The notes under the pieces were generated by a model, which saw only the letters and a list, made by a program, of their open reading frames with translations, was not told the origin of the DNA and ran no database searches. Shown one piece after another: positions 1 to 7,551 of a stretch of DNA of 64,000 bases (position 1 is the first letter of the stretch; each line of letters starts with the position of its first letter). Where the stretch lies: positions 16,372 through 80,371 of the forward strand of contig JACRNY010000005.1 of NCBI GenBank assembly GCA_016214695.1, in the 5' to 3' direction. Origin of the DNA: Nitrosomonadales bacterium. Its GTDB lineage: Bacteria; Pseudomonadota; Gammaproteobacteria; Burkholderiales; Gallionellaceae. The position numbers and the translations under genes are program-made.

Positions 1-269
<269 letters not shown>

Positions 270-286
270 CACACAACAGTCAGCAC

Positions 287-709
287 TTACTGGATGACCA
301 GTTTCCTGGCCGAAGCTGCTTTCTTCTTGGGCAGGGTCAACTCCAGCACGCCGTCCTTGTACCTGGCCTGGGCGGCGGCCTCGTCCACGTCCTGGCCCAG
401 GGCGAAGGTACGCGATACGCTGCCATAGTAGCGCTCGCTGCGCAGCAGCTTTTCACCCTCTTTCACTTCCTTTTCGTTCTTCACTTCCGCGCTGATCGAC
501 ACCTGGTTGCCGTCGATGTTGACATGGATATCTTCCTTCTTCACGCCGGGGATCTCGGCATGAACGGTGTAAACCTTGTCGTCCTCGCTCACATCCATCT
601 TGATCTGCATCTCGGGTTGCCCCTCGAAACGCACAGGCTGCATGAAGAACCCCCGAAACAAATCGTCCAAGGCATCGTTGGTGGGTCTGAATCTGGTGAT
701 GTTGGCCAT
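287..709 (-). CDS. Hsp20 family small heat-shock protein
   Basis: ATP-independent holdase that binds unfolding proteins in the cytoplasm. The 140 residues match a bacterial small heat-shock protein: a short N-terminal arm (to about 35), an alpha-crystallin domain (about 37-130) with the typical A-EIPGVKKEDIHV start and the GVLELTLPK signature near the end, then a short tail. A strong ribosome site (AAGGAG) lies before the ATG. It is monocistronic, with a hairpin terminator on each side, and a sigma-32-like promoter lies upstream, so heat induction is expected. Family assignment is firm; the closest named homologue cannot be chosen from sequence alone. Confidence 0.93.
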   Translation of the reverse strand: MANITRFRPTNDALDDLFRGFFMQPVRFEGQPEMQIKMDVSEDDKVYTVHAEIPGVKKEDIHVNIDGNQVSISAEVKNEKEVKEGEKLLRSERYYGSVSRTFALGQDVDEAAAQARYKDGVLELTLPKKKAASARKLVIQ

Positions 710-764
710 TTATTTCTCCTTTCTTTTGAGCTTGGTACAGCGGGAACGCCCCGCCTGTCTTTCA

Positions 765-792
765 ATGTTTGGGTTGCAGCGCCATTTTCAAG
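765..792 (-). promoter_or_regulatory. Sigma-32-like promoter of hsp20
   Basis: On the minus strand CTTGAA (787-792) is followed after 13 bases by CCCAAACAT (765-773). This is close to the heat-shock consensus CTTGAA, 11-16 bases, CCCCATnT. It sits about 60 bases before the hsp20 ATG, immediately after the terminator of the upstream copper-chaperone gene. Confidence 0.6.
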
Positions 793-800
793 GGGCAAAG

Positions 801-827
801 AAAAAGGGCGGCAACTGCCGCCCTTTT
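801..827 (-). terminator. Terminator after the copper-chaperone gene
   Basis: Stem GGGCGGC/GCCGCCC with an AACT-type loop and a run of five T on the minus strand, 18 bases after the stop codon at 845. It ends the copper-chaperone transcription unit just before the hsp20 promoter. Confidence 0.75.
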
Positions 828-844
828 CACCGGAAGCACATCCT

Positions 845-1324
845 TTAGCGATGGTCTTTCACGTCATTCGGATTGTTGTAGTGCTGATAACTCAGTTCCA
901 GCGCCTTCACCTCCGCCTGAACATTGATAGTGTGCTTATGCCCGGCCGCCTCGACCACCAGCGTGACCGGGATACGGTCGCCCACATTCAAAGGCCGCTT
1001 CAGACCGATCAGGGTCAGATACATGCCCCGAGTCCCGAAAAGGGTGGTGCTATGCGCTTGCAGCTTCATGCTATCGACGACCCCGGTCTGCGGTTTGCCG
1101 CGACGCATCACGACACCCTGGATCTCTCCCGCTTCAGCTGCCGGACTGCTCACCGACAGCAGGCGTGCAGGTTTGGTGACATAGAGATTCAATTGCACGG
1201 TGGCCGATGTCTGTCCGGGCACACTCTCGCGCATCCAGACCTTGTCCACCATCACGTCATTGGAGCCCGCCCAGACGTTCCCCGCCAACAACAGACTTGC
1301 CGCACAGAAGAGATTGCGCCACAT
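845..1324 (-). CDS. PCuAC-like periplasmic protein lacking copper ligands
   Basis: A 159-residue exported protein with an N-terminal signal peptide (about residues 1-19, ending VWAG) and the beta-barrel fold of the PCuAC copper chaperones. It is a paralogue of the next gene upstream (start WMRESVPGQTSATVQ, end LIGLKRPLNVGD). The family motif H-x10-M-x21-H-x-M is not kept: aligned positions are about Q69, T80, Y102 and T104. It therefore probably does not bind Cu(I) in the classic way and may be a structural partner or have another ligand; the C-terminus contains only scattered histidines. An AGGAGG site precedes the ATG. It lies 9 bases after the intact paralogue, so the two are co-transcribed. 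Confidence 0.75.
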   Translation of the reverse strand: MWRNLFCAASLLLAGNVWAGSNDVMVDKVWMRESVPGQTSATVQLNLYVTKPARLLSVSSPAAEAGEIQGVVMRRGKPQTGVVDSMKLQAHSTTLFGTRGMYLTLIGLKRPLNVGDRIPVTLVVEAAGHKHTINVQAEVKALELSYQHYNNPNDVKDHR

Positions 1325-1333
1325 ATCGGCCTC

Positions 1334-1798
1334 CTAATGGTGGTGTTCATGCCCCTGATGGCTGGTGGTTTCCAGCGGCCTGACCAAAGCCTGCGTCTTT
1401 ACGGTCGTCTTGCTACCGTCGGCGAACTTGATGGTGAGTGCCAGCGCCACATTATCGCCAGCCTTGAGCGGCTTTTTCAAGCCGATCAGCATGATATGGT
1501 TGCCGTCAGCGCCGAGCGACACGGCCGTCCTGGCCGGCAGCTGCAACTCCTCGATCGCACGCATTTTCATCATATTCCCATCCATGACCATGGTATGGAG
1601 CTCGACCGTCCTGGCGAACCCGCTGTCTGCGGCGACCAGCGCCCCGGCCTTGTTGCTGGTGATGACCATCTGCACCGACGCGCTATCCTGCCCCGGCGCG
1701 GTGGCGCGAGCCCATGCATCGGTCACTTTCACTTCTTCGGCGGAAACCGATGCCGCACAGAACAATGCCACCAGACCTGCCCACAGATACTTGCTCAT
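1334..1798 (-). CDS. PCuAC family copper(I) chaperone
   Basis: Periplasmic chaperone that in this family passes Cu(I) to the CuA or CuB centre of cytochrome oxidase. Signal peptide at residues 1-20 (ending SVSA). The full copper motif is visible: H68, M70, M79, H101 and M103, exactly H-x10-M-x21-H-x-M. The tail is histidine-rich (HQGHEHHH), a possible extra metal site. A GGAGG ribosome site precedes the ATG. It lies downstream of the TonB-dependent copper receptor gene on the same strand, so uptake across the outer membrane and periplasmic delivery are probably linked. Family assignment is firm; the recipient oxidase is not in the window. Confidence 0.9.
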   Translation of the reverse strand: MSKYLWAGLVALFCAASVSAEEVKVTDAWARATAPGQDSASVQMVITSNKAGALVAADSGFARTVELHTMVMDGNMMKMRAIEELQLPARTAVSLGADGNHIMLIGLKKPLKAGDNVALALTIKFADGSKTTVKTQALVRPLETTSHQGHEHHH

Positions 1799-1818
1799 TT
1801 CAAATCCTCCAAATAAGA

Positions 1819-1848
1819 ACGCGCCACATCTTTTACGATATGGCGCGT
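1819..1848 (-). terminator. Hairpin between copper receptor and chaperone genes
   Basis: Inverted repeat with arms of about 10 bp (ACGCGCCATAT and ATGTGGCGCGT on the minus strand) and a short loop, followed by TTCTTATTT. It may be a partial terminator that sets the receptor-to-chaperone ratio. The T run is imperfect. Confidence 0.45.
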
Positions 1849-1870
1849 CATTCTAGCCCAAAACAGTTGA

Positions 1871-3922
1871 TTAAAATTCGATGTTGGCCTTCATCCAGAC
1901 ATTGCGGCCCATTTCGTTGACGCGCGTGGTTTGTGTGTATCCGCTCACCATGGCGCCAGAACGGCTGATGTGCTCCGCATAGGTCTTGTTGAACACGTTA
2001 TCCACACCGGCAGTGACTTGCACCGTCTTGTTGGCACGCCAGCCGCCGTTGACCGAGAACACGCTGAAACCACTCGATGCACCGATGTCCTGTCCGGCGA
2101 TATTGCCCTGCTTCACCGCCACGCGCTTCTGCGCCGCAACAGCGCGCAGCAGGCCGCCGAACGACCACACCTTGTCGTCATAGTTGAGGCCGAGACGCGC
2201 CTCCAGCGGCGGGATCTGCCCGAGTGCCGTGCCATCGGTATCGTTGTTGCCATGCACATACGCCAGGCTGCCATCCATCTTCCAGCTATCCGCCAGCTGC
2301 CATGCCATGCCGGCTTCGGCACCGTAGGTGGTTGCATCCACGTTGCGGGTGACAGTGATGGTCCGCGTCGTCGGGACGGTCTTGACGACACCCGACTGGA
2401 TCAGGATGAAATCCTTGACCTTGCTGTAGAACGCCGAGACCGATCCGGAAACCGCACCTTCACTGAAGTGCAGCCCCGCATCCAGTTGGGTGGTCTTTTC
2501 CGGATTGGTATTGAAAGCGCTGGTCGTGGTCAGGCTTTCCTTGTTCGCCGAGATCAGCTCCCAATAATCGGGGAAGCGTTCGGTGTGACCGATGCCGGCA
2601 TAGACGGTGGCTGGTGTGGCTGACATGTCGCGCTCAAGACGCACAAAACCGCTGTTCAACATTTTGTCGCGGCTTTGCCCGGAGGTCGGATTGGCAACCG
2701 TGTATGCCACGTTGTTTGCATCCCGAGCCATCAACATGGCGGCGCGCTTGTCTTCCGCATGCCAGCTATCGACGCGCAGACCACCGACGACCCGACTGCT
2801 GTCGCTCGTGTCGTAGGTCGCTTCGCCGAACACGCCGTAATTGCGGAAGTTGGCATCCTCGGTGCGCGCCATCAGTTCATAGGGGGTCGTTGTCTGGTTC
2901 ATGGTCGAACGCAGCGTATGCTTGTTGCTCTGGTAATCCACACCCACCTTGGCACGAGTGGTATCGCTCATGGCCAGACCGAACACCGAACGCAGCCCCA
3001 TGGTCTCGCGATCAGGGTTGCTGACCATCTTCGTCATGGCGGTCTGCGTGCGCAGGCTGTAGTTATCCATCACATGGTCGACGTAGTTGTAATACACCTG
3101 CGCCTCGACGCTATCCAGCGTCCCGCCCATGTGCTGCTTGTCGAGCTTCAGACCGACGTTGTCGCGTGCGAACTTGACGCCATCCATGCTGCGATCCGCG
3201 TAGGCTGCATGTCCGTCGCTCCTGGCTGCCGTCATTTCCAGACGGGTATTGTCATCCGGCGTCCAGCCCACCGCGCCATTGGCGCTCCAGCGGGTATACG
3301 CAGAGTGCACAGCCTTGCCGTTGCCGTCCTCGTAGTCGTTGGAATCGGTTCTTGTCGCGCCCGCGCGCAGGTAGTAATTCGCATTGCCTGTCTTTACGTC
3401 CAGCATTTCATCATTGCGGCCAAAGCTGCCGAGCATGAGCGAACCCTGAGCTTGGGTTCCAACCTGACCGGCGCGATCGACGACGCGCTCGAACAGCACA
3501 GCAGCGGCCGAGTTACCCGGCCCGTACAGCACGGTTTGCGGCCCTTTCAGCAAGGTGATGCGATCGTAGGATGCGGGGAAAACGTAAGCTGTCGGCGGAT
3601 CCATGCGCATTCCGCATCCGCCCAGGATCTGCTCGCCATCCAGCAGGATGTTCAGACGCGAACCGGCCATGCCGCGGAACACGGGGTCGCCATCGGTGCC
3701 GCCCTTGCGGATGACCGAAAAACCCGGGATGGTTTTGAGATAGTCCGCACCGTCATGGGCGGGTACCGGCTGGCGCGGCTTCTTGGGGTCGGTCTTCACC
3801 GTCAGGGGTTCCGTGCTCTGCGGGGCAGTCACCACCACCTCGTCCAGCGACTCTGCTGCCTGCGCCAGATTGCTCATCGCCAATGCGACCGCGACTGCAC
3901 TCAACTTCAACTTCATACTCAT
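1871..3922 (-). CDS. TonB-dependent outer-membrane copper receptor
   Basis: Outer-membrane barrel that imports copper using TonB energy. The 683-residue product has a signal peptide (ending NLAQA), a TonB box-like stretch (LDEVVVTAP), a plug domain (about 50-155) and a 22-strand-type barrel ending in the C-terminal aromatic-type signature WMKANIEF. The plug carries GGCGMRMDPP, giving C103-x3-M107, and the barrel loop carries H283-V-M285. Both match the CxxxM and HxM copper site known from OprC of Pseudomonas. I chose the ATG at 3922 because GGAGAG lies 7 bases before it; an upstream in-frame ATG at 3937 has no such site. The gene is divergent from regB and precedes the chaperone genes. Confidence 0.9.
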   Translation of the reverse strand: MSMKLKLSAVAVALAMSNLAQAAESLDEVVVTAPQSTEPLTVKTDPKKPRQPVPAHDGADYLKTIPGFSVIRKGGTDGDPVFRGMAGSRLNILLDGEQILGGCGMRMDPPTAYVFPASYDRITLLKGPQTVLYGPGNSAAAVLFERVVDRAGQVGTQAQGSLMLGSFGRNDEMLDVKTGNANYYLRAGATRTDSNDYEDGNGKAVHSAYTRWSANGAVGWTPDDNTRLEMTAARSDGHAAYADRSMDGVKFARDNVGLKLDKQHMGGTLDSVEAQVYYNYVDHVMDNYSLRTQTAMTKMVSNPDRETMGLRSVFGLAMSDTTRAKVGVDYQSNKHTLRSTMNQTTTPYELMARTEDANFRNYGVFGEATYDTSDSSRVVGGLRVDSWHAEDKRAAMLMARDANNVAYTVANPTSGQSRDKMLNSGFVRLERDMSATPATVYAGIGHTERFPDYWELISANKESLTTTSAFNTNPEKTTQLDAGLHFSEGAVSGSVSAFYSKVKDFILIQSGVVKTVPTTRTITVTRNVDATTYGAEAGMAWQLADSWKMDGSLAYVHGNNDTDGTALGQIPPLEARLGLNYDDKVWSFGGLLRAVAAQKRVAVKQGNIAGQDIGASSGFSVFSVNGGWRANKTVQVTAGVDNVFNKTYAEHISRSGAMVSGYTQTTRVNEMGRNVWMKANIEF

Positions 3923-3996
3923 CTCAATACTCTCCAATGAATTGACCGGGGGTAAAATCCGTCACGGATTGTATGGAAATATTCCGGCCCGACCCT

Positions 3997-4011
3997 GCGA
4001 CATATTGCCGC
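3997..4011. promoter_or_regulatory. Candidate RegA/PrrA binding site
   Basis: GCGAC, five bases, GCCGC: a perfect match to the two-half-site form GCGNC-Nx-GNCGC reported for RegA/PrrA regulators. It lies in the 127-base divergent region between the copper receptor and regB, next to the presumed regB promoter. Short, GC-rich sites like this also occur by chance. Confidence 0.45.
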
Positions 4012-4035
4012 ACCCTTTGCCGCATGCGACTCCGG

Positions 4036-4041
4036 TAGAAT
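4036..4041 (+). promoter_or_regulatory. Putative -10 box of regB
   Basis: TAGAAT ends only 8 bases before the regB ATG at 4050. Transcription from it would start at or next to the A of the ATG, and no Shine-Dalgarno sequence is present (CCCCGCCC), so regB may be translated from a leaderless message. Confidence 0.4.
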
Positions 4042-4049
4042 CCCCGCCC

Positions 4050-5381
4050 ATGAATTCATCCCTGCTCGCCACCCAGACCGGTCATTCGCATCTGCGCCGA
4101 TTGTTCCTGTTGCGCTGCGGAGCCGTCATTGCGCAGTTCGCCACGCTGATCCTGATCCACCGCTTCCTCAGCCACGACTTCGCCTGGGGACCGATGCTGG
4201 GCGCGGTCGGCTTCCTCACCGCGGTGAACGTCCTGACCTGGTGGCGGCTGTCGCTCGACCTGCCGGTGGGCAATCTGGAGCTGTTCCTGCAGCTGAGCGT
4301 GGACGTGCTGGTGCTGACCGTGCTGCTCTACTACGGCGGCGGCTCGACCAACCCCTTCGTCTCGCTCTATCTGCTGCCGCTGGTGATCGCCGCCGCAACG
4401 CTGACGCGCCGCCACACCTGGGGCATGGCCGCACTGACGCTGGCCTGCTACAGCCTGCTGATGGTGTGGTATGTGCCGTTGCCGAACCCGCCGACGCAAG
4501 ACGCCGCCGCAATGCAGGGCATGGACCACTCGCACCACGACATGAGCGCGATGACAGCCCCGGCCGCGACCGCATCCCCGCTGGAAGATGCCTTCAACAC
4601 CCATGTACTCGGCATGTGGCTGGGCTTCGTCATCAGCGCCGTGGTGGTGGCTTACTTCGCCGCGGAGATGGCGCGGGCCGTGCGCATACGCGATGCACAA
4701 CTCACCCGGGTGCGCGAAGAGACCTTGCGCAACGAGCGCATCGTCGCCCTGGGTACGCAGGCCGCGGGCGCCGCCCACGAACTCGGCACACCGCTGGCCA
4801 CCATGTCGGTCGTCATCGGCGAGATGCGCCACGACTGCACTTCGCCGGAACAGAAGGAGAACCTGACCATCCTCGACGAGCAGGTGAAGAGCTGCAAACG
4901 CATCCTCGATTCGCTGCTCTCGCACGCGCAGGAAACCAGCGACGAACTGTCGCTGGAGGAATACATCCGCAACGTTCTCGACGAGTGGCAGCTGCTGCGT
5001 CCGACCGTGCGCTACCGCTTCAAACTCGAGGGCATCCAGCCGTCGCCGCGCTTGCGTGCCGACCCCGCGCTCCGCTCGGCACTGCTGAACCTGCTGAACA
5101 ATGCAGCCGATGCCTCGCCGGAAGAGATGTCCATCCTGCTGCGCTGGGATGAAGACCGAATCGTGCTGGAGATCCACGATCACGGTCCCGGACTCACGCC
5201 CGAAGCCGCCGCGCGTGCCGGATCGGCATTCTTCACCACCAAGCAGGAAGGGCGCGGACTCGGCCTGTTCCTCGCCAATGCCACACTGGAGCGGATGGGC
5301 GGAAGCGTGCGTCTCTACAACCGCGAAGGCGGCGGCGCCACCACCGAAGTGATCATCCCCTTGCGCAGGAGAAGCGCGTGA
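4050..5381 (+). CDS. regB: Redox sensor histidine kinase RegB/PrrB/ActS
   Basis: Membrane sensor kinase that responds to the quinone pool and oxygen and phosphorylates RegA. The 443 residues contain about six membrane segments in the first 210. The quinone-binding motif GGxxNPF is present as GGGSTNPF, and the H-box reads GAAHELGTPLATMSVV. A cysteine 39 residues after the phosphorylated histidine (in VKSCKRIL) matches the redox-active cysteine of RegB. The ATPase domain has the N box (NLLNNAADAS) and G boxes (GPGL, GRGLGL). The loop before the last membrane segment is unusually rich in His and Met (QGMDHSHHDMSAM). Start chosen at the ATG that gives the normal N-terminus. It overlaps regA by 4 bases. 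Confidence 0.93.
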   Translation: MNSSLLATQTGHSHLRRLFLLRCGAVIAQFATLILIHRFLSHDFAWGPMLGAVGFLTAVNVLTWWRLSLDLPVGNLELFLQLSVDVLVLTVLLYYGGGSTNPFVSLYLLPLVIAAATLTRRHTWGMAALTLACYSLLMVWYVPLPNPPTQDAAAMQGMDHSHHDMSAMTAPAATASPLEDAFNTHVLGMWLGFVISAVVVAYFAAEMARAVRIRDAQLTRVREETLRNERIVALGTQAAGAAHELGTPLATMSVVIGEMRHDCTSPEQKENLTILDEQVKSCKRILDSLLSHAQETSDELSLEEYIRNVLDEWQLLRPTVRYRFKLEGIQPSPRLRADPALRSALLNLLNNAADASPEEMSILLRWDEDRIVLEIHDHGPGLTPEAAARAGSAFFTTKQEGRGLGLFLANATLERMGGSVRLYNREGGGATTEVIIPLRRRSA

Positions 5382-5917
5382 ACCCGCAAGAGCGCCCCTC
5401 TCTGCTGCTGGTGGACGACGATGCGACGTTCCGCACGGTACTGTCGCGCGCGCTGGAGAAACGCGGCTTCGCAGTGGTCACGGCCAGCAGCGTGGAACAG
5501 GCCCTGCCCCTGGCGATCGCCAATCCGCCCGAGTATGCCGTACTCGACCTGAAGATGGATGGCGCCTCCGGCCTGGTGCTGGTGCAGAAACTGCACGAAC
5601 TCGATCCCGCCACCCGCATCGTGATGCTCACCGGCTATGCCAGCATCGCCACCGCAGTGGAAGCGATCAAACTGGGGGCGACGCAATACCTCTCCAAACC
5701 GGCGAATGCCGACGAGATCGTCGCCGCCTTCGGCCACCACGCCAGCACCGATGTCCGCTTCGAGGCGCAGCCGGCCACGGTGGAACGGCTGGAATGGGAA
5801 CACATCCAGCGCGTGCTGCACGAGAATGGCGACAACATCTCTGCCACCGCGCGCGTACTCAACATGCACCGCCGCACCCTGCAACGAAAACTGTCGAAAC
5901 GCCCGGCAGGCCTTTGA
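5378..5917 (+). CDS. regA: Response regulator RegA/PrrA/ActR
   Basis: DNA-binding partner of RegB that controls energy metabolism genes. The 179-residue length is typical. The receiver domain (about 8-120) has the acidic pocket LLVDDD, the phosphoacceptor D in YAVLDLKMDGASG, T and K (MLTGYAS, LSKPAN). The C-terminal Fis-type helix-turn-helix ends HMHRRTLQRKLSKRPA, the strongly conserved RegA recognition helix. It starts at a GTG overlapping the regB stop by 4 bases (GTGA), so translation is coupled. Related regulators in other organisms control oxidases, CO2 fixation and nitrogen metabolism; targets here are unknown apart from the candidate site at 3997. Confidence 0.93.
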   Translation: MNPQERPSLLLVDDDATFRTVLSRALEKRGFAVVTASSVEQALPLAIANPPEYAVLDLKMDGASGLVLVQKLHELDPATRIVMLTGYASIATAVEAIKLGATQYLSKPANADEIVAAFGHHASTDVRFEAQPATVERLEWEHIQRVLHENGDNISATARVLNMHRRTLQRKLSKRPAGL

Positions 5918-5957
5918 ACAGCATCAACTCCCGCAACTGGTTCGTCGAAGTTCGAGT

Positions 5958-5963
5958 TAGAAT
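5958..5963 (+). promoter_or_regulatory. Putative -10 box of the HDOD gene
   Basis: TAGAAT followed by CCGCCC, 43 bases before the ATG at 6007 in the gap after regA. No clear -35 box. Confidence 0.35.
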
Positions 5964-6006
5964 CCGCCCATAACGCGAGCCAACACCGAACCATATCGAG
6001 GGAACA

Positions 6007-6873
6007 ATGAGCGACCAGCACGTCAACCTGAAAGCAGCCGTCCGCAATCTGAACAGCCTGCCCGCGATGCCGGTGATCGCGCAAAAACTGCTGGCGCTCA
6101 AACTGGACAGCGAAGAAGGCGAACGGCAGATGATGATGCTGATCTCGCAGGATCCGACGATCTCCGCCAAGATCATCGGTCTGGCGAATTCGCCGTTGCT
6201 CGGCGCCACCCGCAAGATCGCGGCGATCAAGGATGCCGCCATGCTGCTGGGCCTGACCCGCGTGAAGTCTGTCGCCACCGGCATCGCCGTCATGTCGCTG
6301 GTGAACAAACCCATTGGCCGCTTCGATCCTCAGGAGCTGTGGATGCATAACCTGGGTGTGGCCTTCGCCATGCTGCCGGTGGTGCGGGCCATGCCTGCCA
6401 GAAGCCGCCCGCAGGATGACATGATCTTCCTCGCCGGCATGCTGCACGACATCGGCTACCTTGCACTTGCCCATCTGGATGTGCAGCGCAGCGATGACCT
6501 GCATACCCGTTTTGTCATCGAACCGGAAAGGTCGTGCATCGAGATCGAACGCGAGCTGCTGGAAGTGACGCACGATGAACTGGGTGCGGAACTGGCAAAA
6601 CACTGGAACCTGCCCGAGGAGATCGTTGCTGTGATCCGCTACCACCACACGCCGGATGTCGAGGAAGCCAGCAACGCCCAACCGCTGGTGCGCATCGTCA
6701 ACATCACCGAAAGGCTGATCCCTTCATTTGGAATGCGAGAGTTCGTTGGCGACAGCGTCGCTCCCGAAGAGTGGGCAGCGCTGGGGATCGACCCCGAGCG
6801 CGCCGAAGACATAACCGCTCAGGCGGTAGAGCAGGCAGAGCAGGCGACACAGTTCGCCAGTTCGTTCAACTGA
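6007..6873 (+). CDS. HDOD domain signalling protein
   Basis: A 288-residue soluble protein formed almost entirely of an HDOD domain (about 10-205), the degenerate relative of HD phosphohydrolases found in signalling and stress proteins. It opens with the family start LNSLPAMPVIAQKLLALKLD. It has MLHDIGYLALAHLD, where an HD pair is kept, and RYHHTP near 215. It has no partner domain. A GAGGGA ribosome site precedes the ATG. Its last 8 bases overlap the 3' end of the CZB gene on the other strand. The function of stand-alone HDOD proteins is poorly defined; a role in cyclic-nucleotide or motility signalling is inference. Confidence 0.85.
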   Translation: MSDQHVNLKAAVRNLNSLPAMPVIAQKLLALKLDSEEGERQMMMLISQDPTISAKIIGLANSPLLGATRKIAAIKDAAMLLGLTRVKSVATGIAVMSLVNKPIGRFDPQELWMHNLGVAFAMLPVVRAMPARSRPQDDMIFLAGMLHDIGYLALAHLDVQRSDDLHTRFVIEPERSCIEIERELLEVTHDELGAELAKHWNLPEEIVAVIRYHHTPDVEEASNAQPLVRIVNITERLIPSFGMREFVGDSVAPEEWAALGIDPERAEDITAQAVEQAEQATQFASSFN

Positions 6874-7321
6874 CGCTCCAGACCTGCTTGTTGATCGACT
6901 CGTTCAACTCGGTGATGGCGATCAGCACGCGCCGCAACGACTGGGACAATTCATCCTTGCGCATGCGCTCGGCAGAGATCCAGCTGCCGGCCTGAATCAT
7001 CGCCAGGACTTCGGAAGCCAGAAGGTGGAATTCGGTGTGAGCCTCCTGCAAACGCGCGAAAGCGCGCAACTGGCCGAAGCGGGATATGCCGACGCCTTTC
7101 AGCCACCGCTCCAATTCGCAACATTGCCCCAACTCGGTGAGATCCGAGATCGACTGCGGCAATTCACCGTGTACAAAATCCTTCACGCGGCCGAAGAACA
7201 GCACATGCGACTCCGCGACACTGACGAAATCGATCCCAGCCGGCGTGGTGGCGCGAGTCGGTTCGGTATGCACCGGCAGTCTGCCGATCTCTTGTACCAT
7301 TCCTGCGCTGACGAGTTGCAT
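6866..7321 (-). CDS. Soluble CZB-domain protein
   Basis: A 151-residue cytoplasmic protein with a C-terminal chemoreceptor zinc-binding (CZB) domain. The His-Cys-His-His zinc set is visible: FVHGELP, CELERWLKGVG and EAHTEFHLLAS. The cysteine-zinc pair in CZB domains senses zinc or hypochlorous acid in chemoreceptors and diguanylate cyclases. Here no receptor or catalytic domain is attached; the first 60 residues hold only a short segment of unknown role. An AAGGAG site precedes the ATG. It is convergent with the HDOD gene. A role as a stand-alone sensor acting on another protein is inference. Confidence 0.75.
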   Translation of the reverse strand: MQLVSAGMVQEIGRLPVHTEPTRATTPAGIDFVSVAESHVLFFGRVKDFVHGELPQSISDLTELGQCCELERWLKGVGISRFGQLRAFARLQEAHTEFHLLASEVLAMIQAGSWISAERMRKDELSQSLRRVLIAITELNESINKQVWSVS

Positions 7322-7474
7322 GACGATCTCCTTGAATTTCGTTTCCAGATGCCCGCATTGTCTGCTTGCGCATGGTGGTGAAACAATATGCCGTACGTAC
7401 TAGACCGTGCCTATACCTCCGCCCTGCATATCTATACCTTATCTAGTCCGCAGACCGCCAAGTCACATGCCTGT

Positions 7475-7480
7475 TATAAT
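7475..7480 (+). promoter_or_regulatory. Putative -10 box of the PBP5-like gene
   Basis: A perfect TATAAT about 70 bases before the ATG at 7552, in the 230-base divergent gap after the CZB gene. No convincing -35 at the usual spacing. The rest of this gap shows no further recognisable element apart from a short palindrome around GTACGTAC near 7394. Confidence 0.4.
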
Positions 7481-7551
7481 TCGCATGCCGCAGTTCAAGT
7501 TCCACAAGATCCGCGCAAAGCCGACTTTCACCACCAACCTGTTGATCCAAT

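Noticed and set aside
1871..3937. Copper receptor start at the ATG at 3937
   Set aside because: The GGAGAG ribosome site lies inside that longer reading and is correctly spaced for the ATG at 3922.
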